In this document: piece after piece, positions 1 through 9,794 of the stretch
Numbering within the stretch: position 1 is the first letter of the stretch
Layout: every line of letters begins with the position of its first letter
NCBI GenBank assembly: GCA_023091735.1
Contig: JALKBU010000261.1
Span: forward strand, 1 to 53,810
Direction of reading: 5' to 3'
DNA from: Trichomonas tenax
Lineage: Eukaryota; Parabasalia; Trichomonadida; Trichomonadidae
Length of the DNA stretch: 53,810 nucleotides
The notes under the pieces: generated by a model
Databases searched by the model: none
What the model was told of the DNA's origin: nothing
The model's input: the letters and a program-made list of their open reading frames with translations, nothing else
Made by a program: the position numbers and the translations under genes

Positions 1-308
1 TTTTATCATATGTGAGATCTCAAGCACATAGCGCCCGGCAAAGCCCCCTTCACCTTGACATAGTCTTAAGGCACAAATTCTATCACTAATGGAAAAATAA
101 ATTATATCATATATTTAAAATAAAAAATTAACGCTGATTTTGAAATTTATGAAATCTTTAATTCCCTATAAAGGAATGAGTGCTCTTTTTAAGAGCTTGA
201 CATTTTAAAAAGTCATAAGATTTTAAATATACACATCATGATGTGATAAATGGGTAACTGTTAGTGTTACATGTCACTTTTCGACGTTTGAACGATAAGC
301 GTCACCTT
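1..308. other. left-edge spacer, no clear gene
   Basis: No complete gene is visible. The first 80 bases are richer in G and C than the rest, and the minus strand stays open for about 35 codons there, so the end of a decayed gene may cross the left edge; I cannot identify it. At 267-282 the run TTACATGTCACTTTTC joins the recurrent motif TTACATGTCA to an initiator-like TCACTTTTC. Confidence 0.4.
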
Positions 309-358
309 TAAAAATTGGCAAGGTCGAGGGCTTTAGACCTCGACCTTGCCAATTTTTA
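309..358. repeat. perfect 21-bp stem hairpin
   Basis: Arms 309-329 and 338-358 are perfect reverse complements, with an eight-base loop (GCTTTAGA). The inner half of the stem is GC-rich (GGCAAGGTCGAGG), unlike the AT-rich surroundings. The outer end of the right arm supplies the TAA that ends the minus-strand ankyrin-family relic next to it. It could be a small insertion or a transcribed hairpin. Bacterial-type terminators are not expected in this organism. Confidence 0.8.
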
Positions 359-763
359 TTTACTAACTAAATAATTAAAACAGTTAATTGATCCATATTC
401 ACATGCGAAGTCTATTAGTTCTGGCTGAAGTGGAAAAGTAGATTGTAATGATTTAAAACAATCAATATCATCATTATAAATTCATTTTTGGGCCTTGTTA
501 AAATCATTAGATTTTAAAATATTGATGCCGTTAAAACATTTATTTAAAATTTATTGATAAATTTTAGAATTCTTTGGTCTGATTTTTGCGGCAAAACGAA
601 CAAAATTCTTCACATTTGAGTAAATTTTTTTGGAATTAATCAATTGAGAAATCTCAGAAAATAATGTCTCAATGTTTGTATCTGTATTAGCATCTACAAG
701 CATTGCCATAACGTTATGGAATGGAATTACTGCATCAGGAACTTTTGATGTTTGAAACTTCAT
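356..763 (-). pseudogene. DUF3447/ankyrin-family N-terminal relic
   Basis: One minus-strand frame runs from an ATG at 763 to a TAA at 356 and is interrupted by in-frame TAA (551-553) and TGA codons. The first part ends with a segment containing FAAKIRPKNSKIY. After the second stop the frame reads DDIDCFKSLQ and then LIDFACEYGSINCFNYL. This pairing of an RPK-containing N-terminal segment with a DUF3447-like segment is typical of the large trichomonad ankyrin families. The ankyrin array itself is missing: the frame ends in the perfect hairpin. The assignment rests on motif recognition. Decay is clear because two stops split one continuous homologous frame. Confidence 0.6.
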
Positions 764-851
764 TTAAGTGATGGTAAAATTATATCAGTTCACTTTTTAA
801 TTTTTTTGTTTGTCATAATTTTTGATTTCTTTTGGTCAATTGAACTTTGAA

Positions 852-1210
852 ATGCTTGAGCTTTTGGGTGATCAGTATAGAAACTACAGTGATGTCTTTG
901 AAACAATCGATCTTCAAAAAGAAGTTGTTTCATTTGTCGAATCTCATCAACCATGTAGTAATCGATATTTCAAATAAAACATTTGTTATTGATATAGGAG
1001 CAAACACCGCAATGAGTATTGGAATTCTCCCATCTATTGCAACAATCAGTCAAAATGCCTTCAATGAGAAATCAAACCTAATTTCGATTACGTTTCCTCA
1101 AAACTCAATATTGATAACAATTTATTAATCTACCAGTTTCGGTTCAAGCAATCGGATTTTAAGCATTTTCAAATTGCAAAAATCTTTAAGAAAATGCATC
1201 ATCAAATCTA
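852..1210 (+). pseudogene. BspA-like leucine-rich-repeat relic
   Basis: Around 1040-1110 the plus strand encodes ISQNAFNEKSNLISITFP, the pattern of BspA/TpLRR repeats (AF..C.NL..I..P). Further on, in another frame, AIGF, a TAA and then AFSNCKNLKK appear, which is the next repeat split by a stop codon. Upstream, an ATG at 852 opens about 42 codons in a different frame that read as protein but cannot be assigned. BspA-like proteins form a very large surface family in trichomonads, and this is a decayed fragment of one. The relation between the 852 frame and the repeats is uncertain. Confidence 0.5.
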
Positions 1211-1456
1211 GTTTCAATTGGAAATAAATGTTTTTCTGGATGATCAATGTTATCATTTGTAAATTTCATTTTTATGAAAAGTACCATAAATTATTGATTG
1301 TGATCTCTTTCTGAAGTTGAATTACCAAAATCCATTTTATAAAATCGGATTTTTGACAAATAAATTAATTTACACAACAATTTTTTGCAATTTTTATGAC
1401 AAGTAAACTTATTTATACGACATATTTTATAATTTAAAATTTGACACTTAAAATAT

Positions 1457-1500
1457 TTTACATGACAAGAATATTTTTCTTTGTCTTATGTCACTTTTCA
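1457..1500 (+). promoter_or_regulatory. candidate core promoter of the Nup62 gene
   Basis: TTTACATGACA (1457-1467) is followed 23 bases later by TCACTTTTCA (1491-1500), which fits the trichomonad initiator rule TCA(+1)Y(T/A). That predicts a 5' leader of about 20 bases before the ATG at 1513. Related motifs lie at 1351-1364 (TTTTGACAAATAAA) and 1397-1407 (TGACAAGTAAA). The same two-part arrangement sits in the terminal repeats of the 25293-25908 element. Confidence 0.55.
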
Positions 1501-1512
1501 AAAACAAAAACA

Positions 1513-2208
1513 ATGAATCTAGGTACCACAACAGGAACAACCGGTGCAGCATCGACATCAACAACCGGCTCAATGGCAACAGCATCCAAACCACTTGGTT
1601 CTGGTCTTACTGGAGGCCTTGGCGCAGGTCTCGGTGGACTTGGCGCAAAGAAAGAAGCAGCTCCACTCGAAATACCACAAGAGTTAAAAGGAAAAACAGT
1701 AAAAGCCGTCCTTGAACAGTTTGAGAAGCAGCTCGACGAACAAGTTAGACAGTTCCAAACACAGGCAAGACAAGTCGCCAGATGGGACCGCGAAATTTTC
1801 GAGTGCATTGCCCTTATGCAGCACCTCGAATCTCAGATCGTTACTGTCGAAGGCGCCCAAAAGGAGCTTAACCAGACAACAAAGAGCCTTCTCGAAGAGC
1901 AAACGGAATTTATCAACACTCTCAGAGAAGAAAAGGACAAAATCCAAATACCAGAATCAGCAGATCAGCGCCAGCGCCTTTATCGTCTGGCTTTCGAACT
2001 CAGCAATAATTTCATCTCGATGGAAAACACACTCAAAGGCATCGTAGAGCAGGCAGATAAAAATTCTAACGAAAATAAGACCGAAGTCGACAAAATCGAG
2101 CAGATTGCTAACTGCCATCTTGATGCTATGAGATGGATTGAGCATATGAGCACTACACTTGAAGAAAAGCTTGATAATCTTTCCAAAAAACTTCAGTTAA
2201 TCCAATAA
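1513..2208 (+). CDS. Nucleoporin Nup62/Nsp1-type, C-terminal coiled-coil domain
   Basis: A 231-residue protein. A short Gly/Thr/Ser-rich head (residues 1-50, with GLG repeats) precedes an all-helical region from about residue 55 to the end that matches the Nsp1_C/Nup62 C-terminal domain: heptads rich in E, Q, L and K, with a conserved tryptophan in RQVARWDREIFE. In known nuclear pores this domain trimerises with Nup54 and Nup58 in the central channel. The ATG at 1513 is chosen because the initiator motif ends 12 bases upstream; the longer open frame begins at a TTG inside the promoter. Oddly, the head lacks the usual FG repeats, so the protein is much shorter than yeast or animal homologues. 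Codons are C-rich, suggesting good expression. The family call is fairly secure. Confidence 0.85.
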   Translation: MNLGTTTGTTGAASTSTTGSMATASKPLGSGLTGGLGAGLGGLGAKKEAAPLEIPQELKGKTVKAVLEQFEKQLDEQVRQFQTQARQVARWDREIFECIALMQHLESQIVTVEGAQKELNQTTKSLLEEQTEFINTLREEKDKIQIPESADQRQRLYRLAFELSNNFISMENTLKGIVEQADKNSNENKTEVDKIEQIANCHLDAMRWIEHMSTTLEEKLDNLSKKLQLIQ

Positions 2209-3566
2209 ATGCAAATTTAAATAGAGTTCGTTGTTGAAAATAAAAATAATTATTTTACTTGTTTAATTTTTCATTTTTAAAAATAATCCAGCTTTTAATT
2301 CGGCAATTTCTGGTCACATAAATTTAGTCTATTTGAGATTCATAAATGTCAATATTCAATTTATAATAAATGTTTCTCGAATTAACAAAGCTACCATATG
2401 GTGATAACGATTTTACTACTCAGCTTATTACAAAAAAATGTATACTTTTTGATGAATAAATTTTAGTATATTGATTATTCGTTACATGTCATTTCAATCC
2501 AATTCATTAATCAATTATAAATATAAACACTGCGATTAATATGTTTGAAATATGAAAATAATTATTTTGATTGTTGCAAAGCGATTTATAGAAAGGTGCA
2601 CACGTGTCCGAAACTTTCACTCATAGAGAGGCAATCTTAACACCTGAGGAATTTGATGGAAGCTATCTATTTGAATAAGTGTTTTTTTTTACCATTATAA
2701 CCTATGGCAAAAAAAAAAACAATGAATGCCTCCTGGACATCCATTTAATAATGTAAGACCAGAATTAGACAACAAAAGACCTCTCCAATCGCAACTTGGA
2801 TCTTTTCTATCAGCTTTAATATCAATAGGATTGTATCTTGAGACATTGTAGTGACGCGTGTTATATTTGTATTCATCTTGAATTAAAATATGGTTTTCAT
2901 CTTGTTGCCAAATATTGTGAAATTTTAGTTCAGGATATAAAAGAGCAAATGTATATTTGCCATCACTGTCATGATGTTCACGTGACAGTGAACTTAATAT
3001 TGAATATCTGTTTGGATCATCACTCTACTTCGCGTCTTCTGACGAATTGAAAACGCCATACTTGATATCATGGTAGAAGATCTGAAGAAAGGTCCATCTG
3101 TATATACATCCATATGTAAAATTTCCAAATTTCTCAGTGAGAATTCAAAATCATATTCTTATGAAAAGTAACATAAGGTTATTTCTCGACTTTATTATTC
3201 CTTTTAAAATTCACTAATCATATTAATTCATTGATCAGTTCATCAATAATTACATTATATAGCACACATACTATAGTTTTTTATCATCTATCATAAGATA
3301 TTATGATGTTACACTCATATTTTGATCGGTTTAATTCATGTGATATAAAAAACATTTTATAGTTTATGAAACGCTCTCAATTGTACTAGATTGGCTAATA
3401 CACTCTTTTAATATACCAATTTAATCATTTCAATTTGTTCAAATTATCTATATTAAATATATATATTCTGAACTAATGCACATTCAATTCAAATTTTCCG
3501 AGCTTTCATATGAATAATCCTCTATTAAGTATATGTTAATTGAAGGCGCATGAATAAAAATATAAA

Positions 3567-3597
3567 GCCGCTTTTTGAGCTTTGCTTAAAAAGTGGC
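3567..3597. repeat. short hairpin with GCTTTGCT loop
   Basis: GCCGCTTTTT (3567-3576) pairs with AAAAAGTGGC (3588-3597), with one G-T wobble. The loop contains AGCTTTGCT. It resembles the hairpin at 3953-3986 in arm and loop sequence. Confidence 0.6.
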
Positions 3598-3952
3598 ATA
3601 TATTTTATATATAGAAAATACTTGACTTTTTTTGGAATTCTCCATTAAATCATATATTATTTCCATATTTTTAATAAAAACGTAGTTTTAATCAAGTAAA
3701 TTTTGAGATACTCGAATCTAGAATTATTTTTCAATTATAGTAACACGTTAGATATCCATTCTGTGTGCTGAATCCGAATATCGCAATTATTTTCCCTAAA
3801 GCGTGTTTCACTAATATTTCTAGACAAAATAATTTATGAAAAAATTCTTTCCTCTCAATTTTTCAATAAGATACCAAAACCAATTGTTCTGTCTAGTTTT
3901 TTCATAACCTACGGACTTTTTAAAGTTCAATAAGTTCTAGGTAAGCGGCTGA

Positions 3953-3986
3953 GCCGTTTTTAGCTTCGCTCAATTCTAAAAACGGC
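3953..3986. repeat. short hairpin with GCTTCGCT loop
   Basis: GCCGTTTTTAG (3953-3963) pairs perfectly with CTAAAAACGGC (3976-3986). The loop, CTTCGCTCAATT, resembles that of the 3567-3597 hairpin, suggesting two copies of one small structural repeat. Confidence 0.65.
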
Positions 3987-5273
3987 GCAAAAAAAGAAAA
4001 GGAAAAAGTGTAATTTTTTCTTTACTTACTCTCCTTTTTAGAATAAGGTTCCCCATTTTCTTTCATTTTCCTTACAGGTTACTTGAACTTTCAAAAATCA
4101 GCAAAATTCAACTTTAGCTATTTCGTATCTATCGTCCATTTGGATATCTGTGTTTGATTTCGGAGCTCAGCCGCTGCAATTTTATATCTTTTAAATATAT
4201 TTACACCTTCACCTTATTTATTTCTATAAATTACTTTAGAGGCTCATCGAGCATGATATATATTCGCATATGCCATTACATAGTACTTCACATTTCCAAT
4301 ACACATGTAGATCTTGCTGATAACCTTATTTATATCTCGAATTTTTACATTTTTTGCATTTTTTAGCTAAACAAAACTGACATGTAAACTTTACATGACA
4401 TAGTGTTTTTCGCACGAACATAACATAACGTTAAATGCTTGTATTATTGTACTTTTCTGGAACTTTTTGCCTTAACTTTTAGCATATCCCTGTAGTTTCA
4501 CTTTTCCAAATATATCTTCAGTAAAATTTGAAGGTTTTATCACAAAAAAAAAACAATCATTTTTTAAAAAATTTGGCTTCCTTAATGGCTAACTCGGCTG
4601 CATGAGCTTGCAGAGGCATCAATCATATGACACTAATACAGATTCATAGAGTGCATGACATCCACAACAGAAATATTCTTTAATATCTAATTTTGTGAAT
4701 TGAATCAATTTAATTTTCGACTTTACTTAGCACTCCTCTCATTGCTTAGTTTTGCATCACATGCCATACATCATACTACTCTAACCACTCATTAAAACTC
4801 ATTACATTTCGAGACTGATATCTCATGGTATTAGATTTTCGGGGCAAATTTCGGCATTATATACACATACATGAGCATAGTGATATATCGAACTCTCACT
4901 CCAAATTATTTTTTTGTTTTACATATCAATTTGACATGACAAATTTTTACATGACATATCATAAAGTTTATTTGTCAAAAAGCACACATCAAAATGCTTG
5001 TTGATATCTTTATTTAAGTTATATAAGAAGAGATCCATATCAAACACATGGATGAATATTTATTGCCATAAGCAAATTGATTGAGTATTAATTTATTTTC
5101 AACAAATTTTAATCATAATGTTCAATTGCCTTTAAACATGCTATTATATTTTAAATAAAAAATAATGACTATACACAATTGATTTTTGGATAAATCAATG
5201 AAATCGAAATCAATTTTGTAAAAAAAAATAAAGCCAATTTTGATTAAAAATTTAGATATAAAATACAATGGTA

Positions 5274-5319
5274 TATCGATATTTAATAAGTTTATTTATC
5301 GAAAAAATAAATATCGATA
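5274..5319. repeat. AT-rich 12-bp inverted repeat
   Basis: TATCGATATTTA (5274-5285) and TAAATATCGATA (5308-5319) are perfect inverted copies about 215 bases upstream of the AP-1 gamma start. In such AT-rich DNA some of this is expected by chance, but the perfect TATCGATA ends make it worth noting. Confidence 0.5.
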
Positions 5320-5533
5320 TAAATTAATATGTAGATAAAACATAAGATTTTATACTGATTTTTGATAAATTTATATAAAAATATTAAGCCAATATCGTCA
5401 AAAACATTGAAATAATATAATTTAGTGATATTTAAGATGTGATAATAGTGTATATCTTATTTTTACAGTAAAAAACGAAAAGCAACATTCTAACACACTT
5501 GTTCAAATTTTGACCGGAAGAAAAAAGATATAA

Positions 5534-7846
5534 ATGACTCAGCCTCTTGCTGAATTTATCGCTTCTGTGAGACTCGCAGACAGCGTCGAGCACGAGAGGT
5601 TCCTTATTAACAGCGAACAAGCAGATATCAGAAATTATATTCGCGAATGCGACCCAATTCTTCGACCGAGAATCGTTTCTAAGATGATTTTTCTCGCAAC
5701 ACTGGGAGAAAGCGTCGCGTACGGACAAATGGAGGTCCTCACGTTAATGAGTAACGATATTTTCAGTTATAAAAGAATTGGATATATCGCAGCTGCGACG
5801 ATGCTCGATGAATCATCAGAATTAACAGTTCTTATTACACACACAATCACGAAAGATCTTCAGTCTCCTGATTATCGCATCCAATGTCTCGCTTTGGCGT
5901 TATTGGCGAATATCGGCTCAGCAGAGATGTGCAGAACAGTAACAACAGAAGTACAGAGGCTCATAGATTCACCGGAGCCCGCTGTTATGAAGCGTGCAGC
6001 AATGGCTGCCGTTAGAATCGTTGAAAGAGTCCCTGAACTTGCAGAAAACTTCAAACAATCTGTTCAGCACCTCCTTAAGCATGGTTCTCATGGCGTTGTC
6101 ATTGCAGCAGTCAATCTTATGTCACATATTATATTAAATGACCCGTCATTCATTGTTGGATGGGAGAAATACGCACCAGCATTTACAAAAATATTGAAGC
6201 AACTCAACAGCTCAAAGGCAAGTCGTGAATTTTCGTTTACTGTTTTCAATGATCCGTTTTTACAGATTCGTATTATGAAAGTTCTTTCTATTCTCAAGAA
6301 ACCAAGCGATGACCTCGATGACACACTCGAAGCTATCGCAACAGGTGTAGAAATCAAGAGAAACACTGGCCGCGCGTTATTGTTCCAAGCCGTCGAAACA
6401 ATCGTTGCTACAGCAAAGAAACCATCACTTAGAGGCCTCGCATTCGCACAGATCGGCCGTTTGTTCCAGTTCAAGGAAGCAAACGTTTTATACTCCGCTC
6501 TTTCCGTTTTCTCACGTGTTCTTTATCAGGGACGCGAGATCATCGATCGCACATCAGGCGACTCCATCGCTCTCCAGCGCTATAAGACGCAAGTCGTTCA
6601 GTGCTTGAACCATCGCGATCCATCAATCCGCCGTCGTGCTTTGGATGTCGTTTCTGCACTCGTCGATGAGAAGAATGTTGAGACACTCATTCCTGAAGTT
6701 TTGGATTACGTCAAACTCGCTGATTCAGAGTTCAGAGCTGAGCTTGTTGCTAAGATCTTCACAGCTGTTCAGAGATTCGCACCAAATCCAATTTGGAACT
6801 TTGATACAATCCACAGAATCCTCATCGATAGCGGAAACTACGTCGGCGCTGATATTATCACATCCATCAGCCGCTTGTTGATCCACACACCAGCCCTTCA
6901 GCCGCACGCTGTCCGCCAGCTCGGTGGCAGCTTGATGAACTTCTCAGACAATCAGACGCTTATCCAGGTCTCTGCTTGGGCCATTGGTGAGTTCTCAACA
7001 ACTGATGAAGGCAGCTATGACAACTTGAAGCAAATCATGGCACTTCCACAGACAACAGATCAGACAAAGGGCTACATCATCACAGCTCTTGCAAAGCTTG
7101 CTGTTAAATTCAACAAGAAGCCAGAGACAATCGAGTTCCTTCAGTCTCTCAGCAACTCTACAAACTTGGATGTTCAGCAGCGTGCTTGCGAAATGTCTCT
7201 TCTTCTCCAGAATAACGATCTCTGCGATGAAGTTCTCGCTCCTGTTGAATCAGACAAGCAGGAAGGTGCTGCTCTCATTGTTGAATCATCTAAGCAGGAT
7301 GAAGATCTCCTTATTGATATCACAGGCACATCGAAGCAGCAACAGCCGAAGCCATCAAATCCCATCGATGACTTGCTCGGACTGAATCCAAATGCACAGA
7401 CACAGACACAGAAAGCGACACAAGATATCCAACAGCAACTCCAGCAGAGGCCAGCTCAACAGGCCGCTCCAGCTGCTGTTCCTCAGCCTCGTCCAGGAAG
7501 TGTCGAAGCTCTTCGTAAGTCAGACTATGTCTTCTACTTCGAAATCAAACAGAACCCACAGAATCCACGTCAATTTGCTATTCGTGCTTCCGTTTTTGGT
7601 CTCGGAACACAGCCTCTTAATAACTTCGTTGTCAAGTATGGTGTTCCAATCGGATGGCAGCTGCAGGCATCTGCACCATCAGGCAACAAGCTTGAGCCTG
7701 CTGGTGGCCAGCCAGTCGTTCAGAACATCATGCTGAACAACACAGGAAACGCAAGACTTCAGATGAAGGTACAGATTCAGTACATGTATGGATCACAGCC
7801 AATTGTTGAGACAGGTGAAATCAACAGCCAGATATTCGGTGCATAA
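5534..7846 (+). CDS. AP-1 complex subunit gamma (adaptin)
   Basis: A 770-residue large adaptin. Residues 1 to about 560 are a HEAT/ARM solenoid with typical motifs (EFIASVR near the start, RCPD-type repeats, WAIGEFS). A Gln/Pro-rich hinge follows at about 600-655, then a beta-sandwich ear of about 115 residues (from DYVFYFEIKQ to the end). One solenoid and one short ear domain fit gamma-adaptin better than alpha. AP-1 recruits clathrin and sorts cargo between the trans-Golgi and endosomes; the ear binds accessory proteins. The ATG at 5534 is the first in frame and begins the conserved N-terminus. The hinge has no obvious LLNLD-type clathrin box, although DLLGLNP is a plausible variant. Codon use is C-rich and even. 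No TGACATGTAAA copy lies close upstream. Confidence 0.88.
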   Translation: MTQPLAEFIASVRLADSVEHERFLINSEQADIRNYIRECDPILRPRIVSKMIFLATLGESVAYGQMEVLTLMSNDIFSYKRIGYIAAATMLDESSELTVLITHTITKDLQSPDYRIQCLALALLANIGSAEMCRTVTTEVQRLIDSPEPAVMKRAAMAAVRIVERVPELAENFKQSVQHLLKHGSHGVVIAAVNLMSHIILNDPSFIVGWEKYAPAFTKILKQLNSSKASREFSFTVFNDPFLQIRIMKVLSILKKPSDDLDDTLEAIATGVEIKRNTGRALLFQAVETIVATAKKPSLRGLAFAQIGRLFQFKEANVLYSALSVFSRVLYQGREIIDRTSGDSIALQRYKTQVVQCLNHRDPSIRRRALDVVSALVDEKNVETLIPEVLDYVKLADSEFRAELVAKIFTAVQRFAPNPIWNFDTIHRILIDSGNYVGADIITSISRLLIHTPALQPHAVRQLGGSLMNFSDNQTLIQVSAWAIGEFSTTDEGSYDNLKQIMALPQTTDQTKGYIITALAKLAVKFNKKPETIEFLQSLSNSTNLDVQQRACEMSLLLQNNDLCDEVLAPVESDKQEGAALIVESSKQDEDLLIDITGTSKQQQPKPSNPIDDLLGLNPNAQTQTQKATQDIQQQLQQRPAQQAAPAAVPQPRPGSVEALRKSDYVFYFEIKQNPQNPRQFAIRASVFGLGTQPLNNFVVKYGVPIGWQLQASAPSGNKLEPAGGQPVVQNIMLNNTGNARLQMKVQIQYMYGSQPIVETGEINSQIFGA

Positions 7847-8063
7847 TAAAATAAACTTTGACTTTTTTTAGAATCTTCAATATATTCTCTTTTACATTAA
7901 ACTTTGAAATTGTGATAACTGAGTGATCACGAAAAACAATAACTTAAGCGACGTATATCATTATTTTTATATGCAGGCCCAGAAAATTAATTTTAATCGA
8001 AAATTATTTATTTTTACAGTCATAAAACCCGTTGCTAGTGAATGTAAATGTGTGTATATATAA

Positions 8064-9337
8064 TCAAATTGCTCCTGATCTGATAAGGATGTTCATAATT
8101 CCTCTGTATTTTTCATGCTCAATAAGTTTCTTTTTTGCAAGATCTAATGGTGTCTGATTGTCCCAGTCACGCACGTCGAGTTTTACACCTTTTTTGATTA
8201 GGAATTCCACCGCTTCTTGACAACATTCGAACACAGCCTCATGTAATGGAGTGCGCCCGTTACCTCCTTGTTCGTTAATATCGATTCCTTGTGAAAGAAG
8301 GTATTCAAGAACTGAAACACTATTTCCACGGGCAGCACCATGAATGCATGAATTATTGTATTTATCTTTCCAACGAATATCACATCCTTTGGAATGGAGA
8401 TATTTGAGGACATCAAGTTGGCCTTTCAGTGATGCAAAATAACCACAATTCGCACCATCATTTTGTTTGGAATTAACATCGCAATCAAGAGAAGCTAGGA
8501 ACCGAACAACTTCTATTTTTCCTTCTTGTGAGGCAAACAAAATTGCATTGGACCCATTACTATCCTTGGCATTTTTATCGCAGCTAATTGAAATATAAAA
8601 TTTAACAATATCAATGAATCCGCATTGGGCAGCCAATATTAATGGAGTTTGATCATTAAGTTTCAGTCTAATTTCTTTATCAAATCCAATTGATATTAGA
8701 TAACGGACTACATCTAAATGGCCTAAAATTGTAGCTGCTGTTAACGCATTGCTTCCAAAGTTGTTTGTTGCATTTTTATTGCAGTCGCATTCGATAAGGT
8801 GTATAACAAGTCGCAAATTTCCATTGGCAATAATCAAAACTGTGCTATTATCAACTTCGTGTTTCACTTCGCTGAGACCGATTTTACAGCATAAGGATAA
8901 AAGTTCTTTGTTGCCTTAAATGCTCCAGCGGTGGCTGCTGAAATGTCATCAAGGAAACTATATGTGTCGTAGAAATCTTCATGACCAAAAAGTTTCATCG
9001 CATCATTTGGAGAAGGAATTTGCTGTTTTGACTTGATTGTTTTCTCTAAGCAATTGTGAAAGTCATGCAAATTTTAGATAGATACATCTTTGATACTGGA
9101 GGTAGATCTGATAACTGAAGCAATACCGACTATATATCCATTCTCACTAATGATTTCAGGATTCTGAGCATTTGAAGTGGAATTGAGTGTTGCTTTCTCT
9201 CTTTCGAGTACTGAAACCTTTCTTCTTAATTCTTCGTTGTCTGATTTCAATTTGTTAACTTGGGCTTCAAGATTGGATAATTTATCGTATATATCGTCGA
9301 GGAAGTTGTGCATCCCTCTAATGGATTTCGATTTCAT
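8064..9337 (-). pseudogene. ankyrin-repeat protein, broken by a stop and a frameshift
   Basis: Reading the minus strand from the ATG at 9337, the gene begins with a coiled coil (LDDIYDKLSNLEAQVNKL), then meets an in-frame TAA at 9074-9076. The same frame continues to about 8867 (LHDFHNCLEKTIKSK onward), where a one-base shift at GAAGTGAAAC moves to the frame carrying about seven ankyrin repeats of some 33 residues (for example GRTPLHEAVFECCQEAVEFL). It ends at 8064 with the usual SGAI-like tail. Intact relatives would be about 420 residues. Only two lesions suggest recent inactivation or, less likely, assembly errors. Ankyrin proteins are a massively expanded trichomonad family, and no specific function can be named. 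Confidence 0.8.
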
Positions 9338-9794
9338 ACAATATCATGATATTCTATCAAATAATCACATATGTTACTCATTTGTGTATATTGTTCTTTC
9401 ATATGGTCATTGGAAAATGCCTAAATGCCGCATACTTATTCCAGATTCATGTAATGTTCACTTTGACCAATTTAATTTAACAATAATAATCAGAGATAAT
9501 ATTCGATGTACGATCGATAATATTTATCCCATGGATTGCTATAGTCCGCGTGGTATCATTATTTATGATGGTAAGGAGAAAAACGATTATCATATTGATG
9601 GATTATTAACAACAATTGTTATCTCATATCACGTAAGTGTCACTGTACATTCAAAATATAGAATTCCAACTTTTTGTACTATTCCTGTTGATATTATGGA
9701 AATTCCAGATGAAACAATTAATGTCAGTCACGAAATCAGAGCTTACAAAATATTAATTTTAAAAATTACACATCTTTTTCTTGAAACAAACTAA
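9321..9794 (+). CDS. hypothetical protein, doubtful
   Basis: An ATG at 9321 opens 157 residues. It overlaps, head to head, the start of the broken ankyrin gene. The segment HWKMPKCRIL (about 9406-9437) is matched at 26300-26335 by HWKMRKCRIL in another open frame, so a dispersed repeat or a small gene family is present. I recognise no domain. Low-complexity Ile/Tyr-rich composition and lack of promoter motifs argue for a relic or repeat. Confidence that it is a functional gene is low. Confidence 0.3.
   Translation: MDFDFIQYHDILSNNHICYSFVYIVLSYGHWKMPKCRILIPDSCNVHFDQFNLTIIIRDNIRCTIDNIYPMDCYSPRGIIIYDGKEKNDYHIDGLLTTIVISYHVSVTVHSKYRIPTFCTIPVDIMEIPDETINVSHEIRAYKILILKITHLFLETN

Larger units (their letters stand above)
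2209..5533. other. 3.3-kb AT-rich spacer
   Basis: No convincing gene. Short plus-strand stretches near 2603-2685 and 2728-2850 read as plausible protein but carry stops and match nothing I know; they may be relics. Recurrent promoter-type motifs occur at 2481-2495 (GTTACATGTCATTTC), 4378-4400 (TGACATGTAAA followed by TTTACATGACA) and 4931-4980. Hairpins lie at 3567-3597, 3953-3986 and 5274-5319. Confidence 0.5.

Noticed and set aside
309..358. Rho-independent terminator
   Set aside because: The shape fits, but the organism is a eukaryote and the hairpin lies at the end of a broken gene.
5490..5498. CTAACACAC before the AP-1 gamma start, like the trichomonad 3' splice signal ACTAACACACAG
   Set aside because: It lacks the terminal AG, no GTATGT-type donor was found upstream, and the ATG at 5534 already gives the complete conserved N-terminus.
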